DNA of 64,000 bases from Pantanalinema sp. GBBB05 (lineage in GTDB: Bacteria; Cyanobacteriota; Cyanobacteriia; Leptolyngbyales; Leptolyngbyaceae), in the NCBI GenBank assembly GCA_016743235.1, contig VRZD01000023.1, forward strand, positions 39,669 through 103,668. The letters run 5' to 3'. Position 1 is the first letter of the stretch; each line of letters opens with the position of its first letter. The notes under the pieces are model-generated. The model had not been told where the DNA came from. It searched no databases and saw only the letters and a list, made by a program, of their open reading frames with translations. Of the stretch, positions 53,994 to 61,503 are shown in pieces. A program made the translations under genes and the position numbers.

Positions 53994-54105
53994 AGCAAGT
54001 TTCGTCTGAGTATTCGTTATTTTTGCGCTAAGTTCATTAAAACTTCAAAAAAACGATACCACCTATCTAAGCATTAACACGTAGGTATTGGTTTGCTTCT
54101 TAGCC

Positions 54106-55443
54106 CTACAAACGCTCGAATGAGAACAGACGCAGGATCTCTCGCCCAACCCTCTGGTATAACGGGATAGTTTCTGAGTATACACGCGCATACCCAGAAG
54201 AACCGTTCTGTAGCTGACCATCTGGGTTATTGACATGGATCAAAACCGCCACTGTCCGTCGTTGTTTAGTCTGGTCGGACTGGACATTTGGAATAGTGCG
54301 TTCTACTCTGGCATCAAAACTCTTGAGCTTATCATGTGAAAGGCGGAACCGCACAGGCTTACCGTTCTGTATATAGTTAATGTCCTGCTCATCAATTTCG
54401 ACGTAACCCGTGAGTTCGTCTAGTTTGACAATTTCTAGCAGTCCCTGGTCGGTTTTGAGTTCTCTTCCTAGCTTAAGAGCAAAATCAGGAGTAATTACAA
54501 CTCCAGAAATCGGTGCCCGCAGCACTAACTGTTGTTGATCTTGCTGAAGCTTAGTCAAGCGATGGTGTAGTTGAGCTAGGCGATCGCTGATTGCCTGCAT
54601 TTGCCATTCACTCTCCGCCGTTTGCTGCTCAGCCGCAACTAATACAGTTTGTCGTGATGCTTGAATTTGAATATCCTGCGCTTGATTACGGAGCTTTTGC
54701 TGAGTAGAGGCTAGAGTTTGTTGCGCTGTTTCCACTTCCCCCGCAATCATATCCCGATCGCGTTGCACCTTATCTCGTGCTGCTTGGGAGATGGCTCCAT
54801 CGTGTAGTAATTCATCGTAGCGGCGTAATTCTCGCTCCGCGCTCGCTAGCAATGTTTGCTTAGTAGCGATCGTAGTTTGAATTTCTTGGATTTGTGATGG
54901 TACGTTTTCCTGGGCAACCTGCTCGGCTAACACGACTTGTTGCTCTAGCGCCTGGCGAGTTGCGATCGCAGCTTTGACAGCTGCTTCTGCTCGGATCTGT
55001 TGGCGCTGCTGATTTTCTATCTGTTGTTTTGCCTCAGCTATCTCCTGCTGCACTTGAGCTATTTCTCGCTCTAGTTCACGACTGCGGAGTGTGGCGATGA
55101 CCTGTCCTTGTTTCACCATTGTACCGGGTTGAATGGCAGGAGCTAGAGTCTCAATCGTACCTGGGATTGTCGTGGTCACGGCTCTGCGGTTTCCTGGTTT
55201 AGCCTCTAGAATCACTGTTCCACCAACTTCATAGGTGATAGGGAATAGGCTAGCTCCAATCATGCCAGCGATGACGGCACTGAATATCAATCGGCGACGA
55301 GCAGTATAAGGGGTAGGGGGAGCAACGGATGTAGCTTTGATGGGAGGAGATGAGGAAGTGGCAGCAGGGAGAGGAGGAGCAGAGGGCGAAACAACTTTGA
55401 GAGTAAGACGGGAAGATGATTTGGCAGAGGTTGAGGGTGTCAT
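54106..55443 (-). CDS. HlyD family adaptor of a protein or peptide exporter, 445 aa
   Basis: An N-terminal Pro/Ser-rich cytoplasmic tail of 48 residues is followed by a membrane anchor (RLIFSAVIAGMIGASLFPI) and a lipoyl-like half (TIPGTIETLAPAIQPGTMVKQGQVIATL). A long Gln-rich coiled-coil (residues 130-300) and the second lipoyl half (LVLRAPISGVVITPDF) with a beta-barrel (YVEIDEQDINYIQNGKPVRF) complete the adaptor. It starts 10 bp after the M50-type protease gene, so they are one operon. No ABC transporter is nearby; the M50 protein and this adaptor may export or mature a peptide together. Confidence 0.9.
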   Translation of the reverse strand: MTPSTSAKSSSRLTLKVVSPSAPPLPAATSSSPPIKATSVAPPTPYTARRRLIFSAVIAGMIGASLFPITYEVGGTVILEAKPGNRRAVTTTIPGTIETLAPAIQPGTMVKQGQVIATLRSRELEREIAQVQQEIAEAKQQIENQQRQQIRAEAAVKAAIATRQALEQQVVLAEQVAQENVPSQIQEIQTTIATKQTLLASAERELRRYDELLHDGAISQAARDKVQRDRDMIAGEVETAQQTLASTQQKLRNQAQDIQIQASRQTVLVAAEQQTAESEWQMQAISDRLAQLHHRLTKLQQDQQQLVLRAPISGVVITPDFALKLGRELKTDQGLLEIVKLDELTGYVEIDEQDINYIQNGKPVRFRLSHDKLKSFDARVERTIPNVQSDQTKQRRTVAVLIHVNNPDGQLQNGSSGYARVYSETIPLYQRVGREILRLFSFERL

Positions 55444-55453
55444 AATGCAATGA

Positions 55454-56881
55454 TTAGGAGCGTGGTTGAGTTGGGAAGTAGTAGTAAATTGCCCACAGCA
55501 TGAGCAGGACTAATGCCAGCATGGGGATGTAGGTTGCGGTCCAGCCCACGACATGAATCAGGAGGAATGCTAGAACAGACATGCTGTAAGCCAAACTGAA
55601 GGGAGCATAGACAGCAAAAATCCAGTAATGCTGAGAGTCTTCTTGGATTGGGTGACGTTGTAGTAAATTGGCGTAGAACTGAAAGGAGCGCGATCTCAGG
55701 TTGTTAATACCACTCAACGCTACAGCTAAGTAATAGCCATCGAACTTGCTTAACGGATTCAGGTTGACTGTAACCGTCATTAAGGCAGCAATCATTAGTA
55801 AATAGCCAGTAATATGTAACCAGGTTTCGGGGTAAGTGAACTGCCATAGCCAAAACCCGATCGCCGCAATGGTGACTTGACAAATGACTCCTGCTCCCAC
55901 TACTAGCGCTCGTTGTCGTCGCGTTAACGCATATTGATCAGTGGTGTTGGTATAGGCGGCAGGAAACAGAAACATGAACATCAATCCAACTTCGGGAACG
56001 ATTCGATCGAAATGCTTCAGAGTAAAAGCATGTCCCAGTTCATGAATTGATATGACGAAGAGGCTGAGCAGTCCAAACGCCAGCATTAACCCAAGGTCAC
56101 GCTGTTGCCATAAAGCGATGGCAGTGGTTGTAAATTCTTGCCCGTGACGAATGCCGTAAACTAGGGACACCAGCAGGAAAATACTCAGACAAAGGCTAAA
56201 CATGGGTGTCCAGAGCCAACGCAGGCGATCGACATGGCAACTTAACCAGCGATCGGGATTACCCAGAGGTAGGGAGAAAAAGAGTAGATTGAGAGGGGTA
56301 AATTTGCGCTGAGGCGGTTTTGGTGGTTCAATCCCAACTAGCATTCCAGCTAGCGCTAAATGTTGGATTAAGTGGCGTAATTCGGCGGCAGGAATTTGGC
56401 ACTGTTGAACAATCTGAGCCAGTGGCAATCTTTCTAACAGCTCAATTGCTGTTTTATGGCGATCGCTCACCTGCATTTGGTATTTGACCTGATTTGGGTT
56501 ACGCAAAATCCAGTAGCCATCAGGATGATGAAACCAATGTAAACTTGATTTCAGCCGATAATCAGTTGTTGCGGCAGGATGGGATACAGGTTCATTGACT
56601 GAAGGCTCTAAAACATGGCAATCAATCAATTTATAGATCAATTGAACCACTAAATTGGCAGGAACGTTGCCTAATTGGTCTTGGCAAAATTGTTGAATTT
56701 GCCCAATGGTATACTCCCCGGTAAAGTACGATAGTGCATGGGCTTCGGGAATTGAGCATTGGTATTGTCTATCTCCCTGGAGCGATCGCAGAACATAATG
56801 ACTTGCCTGTTGAGCTTTGATCAGTTGCCAAGATTGGCGCAAATTCGGGCAAACTAACCCCTGATACACATCTAAGGTCAT
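55454..56881 (-). CDS. Site-2-protease-like (M50) membrane metalloprotease with N-terminal domain, 475 aa
   Basis: Residues 1-100 form a soluble domain (CPNLRQSWQLIKAQQASHYV, then ALSYFTGEYTIGQIQQFCQDQ), similar to the PqqD-like modules of peptide exporters. Then come at least six transmembrane helices. The zinc motif HELGH is at 280-284 and the second metal-binding motif NPLSKFDGYYL near residue 383. The class includes intramembrane proteases and the peptide zinc metalloproteases linked with HlyD adaptors. It is preceded by the two-part promoter-like element and followed by HlyD. The same N-terminal domain exists alone at 60329-60706. Confidence 0.9.
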   Translation of the reverse strand: MTLDVYQGLVCPNLRQSWQLIKAQQASHYVLRSLQGDRQYQCSIPEAHALSYFTGEYTIGQIQQFCQDQLGNVPANLVVQLIYKLIDCHVLEPSVNEPVSHPAATTDYRLKSSLHWFHHPDGYWILRNPNQVKYQMQVSDRHKTAIELLERLPLAQIVQQCQIPAAELRHLIQHLALAGMLVGIEPPKPPQRKFTPLNLLFFSLPLGNPDRWLSCHVDRLRWLWTPMFSLCLSIFLLVSLVYGIRHGQEFTTTAIALWQQRDLGLMLAFGLLSLFVISIHELGHAFTLKHFDRIVPEVGLMFMFLFPAAYTNTTDQYALTRRQRALVVGAGVICQVTIAAIGFWLWQFTYPETWLHITGYLLMIAALMTVTVNLNPLSKFDGYYLAVALSGINNLRSRSFQFYANLLQRHPIQEDSQHYWIFAVYAPFSLAYSMSVLAFLLIHVVGWTATYIPMLALVLLMLWAIYYYFPTQPRS

Positions 56882-56913
56882 CTCATGAGTAGTGATTGTG
56901 GTGTAGAACTATT

Positions 56914-56946
56914 CCTTTCTCTATTTCAAGTCGGCAGTTTTACGCA
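56914..56946 (-). promoter_or_regulatory. Two-part promoter-like element upstream of the M50/HlyD operon
   Basis: TGCGTAAA (56939-56946), 17 bases, GAGAAAGG (56914-56921), 33 bases before the start codon. Confidence 0.62.
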
Positions 56947-57052
56947 AGTTGAGGATATCGCTAAAAAATTAGTTCAAGAACGCGATCGCCCCTAGCAAAA
57001 AGAGCGATCGCAGATTACAGGAGATTAGCTGACCACCAACTCTATCTCATGC

Positions 57053-60000
57053 TCAGAACTGAACATAATCTGCGGGATTCCGGTTATCCGTCTGGAAGCG
57101 AAACGGGCTAACACGAACTTCAAAGTGAAGATGATTACCCGTTGAGTTCCCAGTTGTTCCTACGTCGCCAATATATTGACCAGCACTCACCGTATCGCCA
57201 ACATTTACAGCAATATGGGAAAGATGAGCATAATAGGTACGGATACCACCGTCATGTTCAACGACGATCAAGTTACCATAGCCAGTTGTGTCCCAGCCAG
57301 CTCGCACAATCCTGCCACCTTTAGCAGCTTTAACCGGTGGTTCGTTCTTTCCAGTTGCCAAATCAATTCCAACATGGTTAGGACGGGCAGGATCTCTGTA
57401 TCCTCCTCCTATAACTACCGTGTACCAGCTACCAGAGAGAGGATTGTAGAACTTACCTGGATCGATAGGAGTGGGTTGCCCAGGATTAGGGTTGTTGGAG
57501 CCGTTACGATAGGCAGTAGCAGAACGACCATTCCAGACAATATAACCATTGGCAAAATCCTGCCGAATTTTACCTTCCCAACTATACTCTGCACTCTTGG
57601 GTGCGCCCATCCAACCATTTAACCCACCTTCCCTTAGGTAAGTTTGCCGAATGCCGCCATAGAGAGGAAACGTCCCAAATTGGCTGGTGACAATAGAACC
57701 GCCTTGGAAAAGTTGATAGGTAGCACCACTGGGAGCATGGAAAATGGCATTGGATATAGGGTTAAGTAGTGTTGGTTGATATTGCCGCCACACAGGTAAA
57801 AAGGGATTGCTGATAGTAAAGCCGTTGACTACAATTGACTCTGGCAATGGATCAGAAGATGACTCTGGAGGTGTACCTGCAATAATCGCTGCCGAAATCC
57901 ACTGGTCTGTGCCTGCAATTCGGTACCAACGATCGGATCTGCCTAAGCCTTCATTGCTATAGTCGATGAGTTCTCCAACAGTCCAAGCATCAAATGATAC
58001 TGTTGTTCCAGGTAGTCTTTGACCAACAACCGCAAAACTAGTGCTAGGTCCAGAACGGACATTAGCATTGACAGTTGAAATTACAGTACCACTGAAAGCA
58101 ACTTCGGTCACGTTAGCTGCCTTCTCTATCACGGTGTCGGATTCTGCCCAAAAGTCTGGTAGAGAAGCTGATTTAGGTAAGACTGGCACGGGGGTTGTTG
58201 CTTTTGCCAGATGTACGGCGGCGGCAATATTTAATAACCCTGCTCCTGTTTCTGCATCCCAGTTCGGTACTGCCAAATCAACTGCTGTTGCTTTGAGAAT
58301 CTCAATGACTTGTTGATAACTCAGTTGCGGATTGGCTGCCCAAACTTGAGACACAGCTCCTGTGACTTTGGCCGTTGCAACAGATGTCCCTGACATTGCA
58401 CCTATCCCATTTTCTACCGGAGCCAGCATGGGGTTATCTGGAGTACCACCATCCGTCACTAGAGATAGACTAGCGCCATAATTGGAATAGTCGGCGCGAT
58501 CGAATCGATTGGCGATCGACTGGAAGGAATCGACCTGAGTAGCAGAACCCACAGTAATGATGTTATCGAACAATTGAGAGGCTTGTCCTAGGGCAGAGAT
58601 AGCACTTCCATCATTACCTGCTGCTGCAACAATAATAATATTGTTACGGTGAGCATAGTCCAGCGCTCTCCATTCAGCCTCCGTCAACTCATATCGGGGT
58701 GAGAGGGTTTCATCCCAGTTAATTTGTGCTAGTTCAAAACTGAGGTTTGCCACAGCATTGGCTTGCCCAGACGCTTTGGCAGTATCTACAAACTCAATGA
58801 GTGAATCCGCCCATTGACCAGAACCAATGGCACGACCAACCCAGATGGTAGCATCATCATTAATGCTGCTAATGGTTCCAACAATATGAGTTCCATGCTC
58901 ATTGCCCTCTAATGGTTGTAATTGTGAGTCGCTGTCTCCTCCAACCCAATCAAATCCATTGATAATCTGGTTATAGTTTAGATATGGATTGTTGCCATTG
59001 ATTCCTGTGTCAATTACTCCAATCAACGGCTGATCAGCAGCAGAAAAATCATAGCCATCGGGTTCATTCACGATCGGAATCGTGAGCGGTTCTAGTTGTA
59101 GATTATCAGTTGGTTCATGGTAATGCTCATGATAATCGTGATCTGGGTCGGGAGTGATATAAGGCTCGGTATAAGCAATCAACGCTTGCCCCATATCCGT
59201 TGTACGCCAATCGCGATGTGGATCAATGACTTGATCTAAATCAACGGCTTCACCTTTTGCCCCTCTGACTTGAAATACGATATCGTTGTAGTCTCGATCG
59301 GAACCAGTATCCACTCGCAAATCTTCAAAGGCAAAGGTATTGCCATCTCCAGTGACATCCACGATCTGTTCCACATAGGATAGTTGACCGGGATTTAACT
59401 CATTGGAAGCCATAGAAAACAGCGGACGAATTGCTCCATCCATCGGTGAGTGCAAGACATCCTCTACTCGTCCATTCGGAACTAGCATGAAGCCAACTCG
59501 ATCGCCAGCTCGCATTGAAAACGATCGTGCTTTCTGATACTCACCACTGTTAAAGTCACCTTCCCAAGCAAACTCACTGGTAAACTTAGCGGCATCTGTA
59601 GCATCAGAAATGACAATATGACCCCAGTCAGAATTACTCAGTGCCCGTTCCGCAGCTATTTTAATGAATTCTTCAGTAGACAAATTTGCTCTTTCTAAAC
59701 CGTCTAGGCTAAAGATTGCCACTTCTCCTTGATATCCACCACCATCAAATAGAAAATCAATCGTTACGTCACCAGAATTGCCAACAGTAAATACGCCCGT
59801 ATCAAATTCAAGAGAAGTTGAAGTAGGTAATGGTGATAGCTCGAACGGAGCTGAATCACTGGCTATATCAATTTCAGTGCCTAGAAAATTGTCCTGATTG
59901 GATGGAGCTTCCTCAATGTCAACATCAGGTAAATCAATTAAAAGTGACTCATTAGAACGAATAATATCCAGATCCAGTAGTGAGTCTCCACTCTCAATGC

Positions 60001-60109
60001 CAGCGCTTGGAGTCAGAATTGGTTCTAGTAAGAAGCTATTAGTAGAAGTGGGTTGACATGGTTTGCGACTCTTCACACGTTTTTTGGCTCCAATCCCAAA
60101 TAAGACCAT
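57053..60109 (-). CDS. Fusion protease: DUF4114-like, S8 subtilase, SH3b, LGFP and M23 endopeptidase domains, 1018 aa
   Basis: Order of domains: a DUF4114-like N-terminal region (residues 90-310, ending DTGSDRDYNDIVFQV); the S8 subtilase with IGVIDTGING (D367), NEHGTHIVG (H405), AAAGNDG and MSGTSVATAKV (S576); an SH3b domain (STVNANVRSGPSTSFAVVG); LGFP-like repeats (GGLNGWMGAPKS); and an M23 metallopeptidase with HVGID (H912) and HLHFE (993-997). Both catalytic sets are complete. M23 enzymes cut peptidoglycan cross-links and SH3b and LGFP often bind cell wall, so the protein joins a serine protease to a cell-wall hydrolase. No clear Sec signal is seen; the export route is open. Has the two-part promoter-like element. 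Confidence 0.9.
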   Translation of the reverse strand: MVLFGIGAKKRVKSRKPCQPTSTNSFLLEPILTPSAGIESGDSLLDLDIIRSNESLLIDLPDVDIEEAPSNQDNFLGTEIDIASDSAPFELSPLPTSTSLEFDTGVFTVGNSGDVTIDFLFDGGGYQGEVAIFSLDGLERANLSTEEFIKIAAERALSNSDWGHIVISDATDAAKFTSEFAWEGDFNSGEYQKARSFSMRAGDRVGFMLVPNGRVEDVLHSPMDGAIRPLFSMASNELNPGQLSYVEQIVDVTGDGNTFAFEDLRVDTGSDRDYNDIVFQVRGAKGEAVDLDQVIDPHRDWRTTDMGQALIAYTEPYITPDPDHDYHEHYHEPTDNLQLEPLTIPIVNEPDGYDFSAADQPLIGVIDTGINGNNPYLNYNQIINGFDWVGGDSDSQLQPLEGNEHGTHIVGTISSINDDATIWVGRAIGSGQWADSLIEFVDTAKASGQANAVANLSFELAQINWDETLSPRYELTEAEWRALDYAHRNNIIIVAAAGNDGSAISALGQASQLFDNIITVGSATQVDSFQSIANRFDRADYSNYGASLSLVTDGGTPDNPMLAPVENGIGAMSGTSVATAKVTGAVSQVWAANPQLSYQQVIEILKATAVDLAVPNWDAETGAGLLNIAAAVHLAKATTPVPVLPKSASLPDFWAESDTVIEKAANVTEVAFSGTVISTVNANVRSGPSTSFAVVGQRLPGTTVSFDAWTVGELIDYSNEGLGRSDRWYRIAGTDQWISAAIIAGTPPESSSDPLPESIVVNGFTISNPFLPVWRQYQPTLLNPISNAIFHAPSGATYQLFQGGSIVTSQFGTFPLYGGIRQTYLREGGLNGWMGAPKSAEYSWEGKIRQDFANGYIVWNGRSATAYRNGSNNPNPGQPTPIDPGKFYNPLSGSWYTVVIGGGYRDPARPNHVGIDLATGKNEPPVKAAKGGRIVRAGWDTTGYGNLIVVEHDGGIRTYYAHLSHIAVNVGDTVSAGQYIGDVGTTGNSTGNHLHFEVRVSPFRFQTDNRNPADYVQF

Positions 60110-60145
60110 AGTTGACCTACCAGTAAAAAGCGAGGTGTTTCTATA

Positions 60146-60178
60146 ACTTTCTCTACAGCAACTTCAAGAATTTACGCA
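60146..60178 (-). promoter_or_regulatory. Two-part promoter-like element upstream of the S8-M23 gene
   Basis: TGCGTAAA (60171-60178), 17 bases, GAGAAAGT (60146-60153), 37 bases before the start codon. Confidence 0.6.
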
Positions 60179-60328
60179 AAGTTCGCTCTTTTTTCGATTG
60201 ATTGGCTTTGATAGCCTCAACTCTGTTCGTTAATAACTCAAGGTGGCGGTATTCCGAAGACCACTGCAAATACTGAATATGACCATTCAAGCAACGGTGC
60301 AGATTATTAGTTAAATTGGCTGCAACAT

Positions 60329-60706
60329 TTATGGTTCATTAGGATGACGAAACCATTGCACAATGAGTTGGAGCTGATATTGAGCTAGGGGATTAGCTGT
60401 AGATGATGTCTGCTCGTCAATTTCAACTAACGATAAAATATTGCGTTCAATTAGCTTCTTAATCAGATCGACCACAAGAGTGGGGGAAACCTCATCTAGT
60501 TCTTGCTGGCAAAGTTCCTGTACTTGTTGTACGGTAAATCTGCCAATAAAGTAGCGCAGTGCATAACCTTCTGATACTGAAAATACCAAGCGAATAGGCT
60601 CCCGTATCGATCGCAAAATATATTGATCAGCATTTTGGATTCTAACTAGCTGCCAGTGACTTCGTAAATCAGGGCAAATCCAATTCTGGCAGTTCTCTAA
60701 AGTCAT
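60329..60706 (-). CDS. Stand-alone N-terminal domain of the M50-type protein, 125 aa
   Basis: It aligns with residues 1-125 of the 475-aa protease: MTLENCQNWICPDLRSHWQL against MTLDVYQGLVCPNLRQSWQL, then ALRYFIGRFTVQQVQELCQQ and WFRHPNEP against WFHHPDGY. It stops exactly where the linker to the membrane part would begin, and no remnant of the protease follows. Its own two-part promoter-like element argues for a maintained gene over a truncated pseudogene. Such PqqD-like domains bind substrate peptides or leader sequences, so it could be a separate recognition protein; this is inference. Confidence 0.75.
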   Translation of the reverse strand: MTLENCQNWICPDLRSHWQLVRIQNADQYILRSIREPIRLVFSVSEGYALRYFIGRFTVQQVQELCQQELDEVSPTLVVDLIKKLIERNILSLVEIDEQTSSTANPLAQYQLQLIVQWFRHPNEP

Positions 60707-60744
60707 ACAGCAGTGAGAACAGAAAAGGTTAAAGATGAACTATC

Positions 60745-60778
60745 CCTCTCTCTGTCCTCTTAGGTTAGGTTTTACGCA
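60745..60778 (-). promoter_or_regulatory. Two-part promoter-like element upstream of the stand-alone domain gene
   Basis: TGCGTAAA (60771-60778), 18 bases, GAGAGAGG (60745-60752), 39 bases before the start codon. Confidence 0.6.
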
Positions 60779-60789
60779 TTTTGAAGTAA

Positions 60790-61053
60790 TTAGTTTGACT
60801 GAGTTACCGCAGCAAACAGCCGCCAATTCACAGCGACTAGAGCGATCGCTAAAATAGCTAAATCAGGTGATAAAGTCGTTGTTGGGCTAGAACTTTTAAT
60901 GACGGCATTTTGATGAACCACAGTAGCATCAATCATCTTGCCATGATTAACCGCCTTTACAGGTTCAATCTGGATCATCTGCATCATGGTTAGCGTGGCT
61001 AGTCCCAAGTTAAGCCCAAACAATGCGAGTTTTGCGATCGATGACATGATCAA
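60790..61053 (-). CDS. Small membrane protein, 87 aa
   Basis: Two hydrophobic segments (KLALFGLNLGLATLTMMQMI near residues 7-26 and DLAILAIALVAVNWRLFAAV near 65-84) flank a polar loop with VKAVNHGKMIDATVVHQNAV. The first could be a cleavable signal peptide. No family is known to me. It begins 44 bp after the 55-aa gene stop, so the two form an operon under the element at 61298-61331. It may be an exported peptide precursor or a membrane accessory. Confidence 0.55.
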   Translation of the reverse strand: MIMSSIAKLALFGLNLGLATLTMMQMIQIEPVKAVNHGKMIDATVVHQNAVIKSSSPTTTLSPDLAILAIALVAVNWRLFAAVTQSN

Positions 61054-61097
61054 TACACCTCTTAAATCAAAGATTTTTAATGGGTGAACACTGGCTT

Positions 61098-61265
61098 TTA
61101 GCTATCTACTGAGTCTGATTGATGATTCTGCTTCTGAACCTGCTTAAGGTAGTTGCTCAACGCCTCTCCTAATACTTCCTCAGGTGATTTGGGTTCATCT
61201 TTGGTAAAGGTACTACTGACGATCGCGGCTCCAAGCATAGTAAAGACAATCGCGGCAAACATCAT
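61098..61265 (-). CDS. Tiny protein with N-terminal membrane segment, 55 aa
   Basis: Found by reading the minus strand; it is below the usual ORF size cut. ATGATG at 61265 is preceded by AAGGA about 10 nt upstream. The product has one hydrophobic segment (MMFAAIVFTMLGAAIVSSTF) and a charged helical tail (KDEPKSPEEVLGEALSNYLK, then QVQKQNHQ). It lies 33 bases after the two-part promoter-like element, which supports it being real. No family is recognised. Confidence 0.55.
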   Translation of the reverse strand: MMFAAIVFTMLGAAIVSSTFTKDEPKSPEEVLGEALSNYLKQVQKQNHQSDSVDS

Positions 61266-61297
61266 AGTTCGTTATTCCTTGACAAAGCTGATCTACT

Positions 61298-61331
61298 TAC
61301 TTCTCTGATTAGAAGTAACAAATTTTACGCA
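61298..61331 (-). promoter_or_regulatory. Two-part promoter-like element upstream of the 55-aa/87-aa operon
   Basis: TGCGTAAA (61324-61331), 18 bases, GAGAAGTA (61298-61305), 33 bases before the start codon. The -10-like half is weaker than in the other copies. Confidence 0.5.
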
Positions 61332-61404
61332 CACCTCGTCAAAATTCTAAAAAACACTGAGGCTGGTTGATTGTAGAGTATGTACAAGCAATGTAGGAAC
61401 CACG

Positions 61405-61442
61405 AAAAAACGATCGCTCTGGGGGCTAAAAGAAGCGATCGT
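61405..61442 (-). terminator. Rho-independent terminator of the C39-like peptidase gene
   Basis: Read on the minus strand: a 9-bp stem ACGATCGCT/AGCGATCGT (61434-61442 with 61410-61418) with a 15-base loop, followed directly by a run of six T. It lies 62 bp after the stop at 61504. Confidence 0.8.
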
Positions 61443-61503
61443 GTAGAATACACAGTTCTACTTGTTTGTATAGTTGTGCCTGTAGAGTTTACTTACATGC
61501 TAT

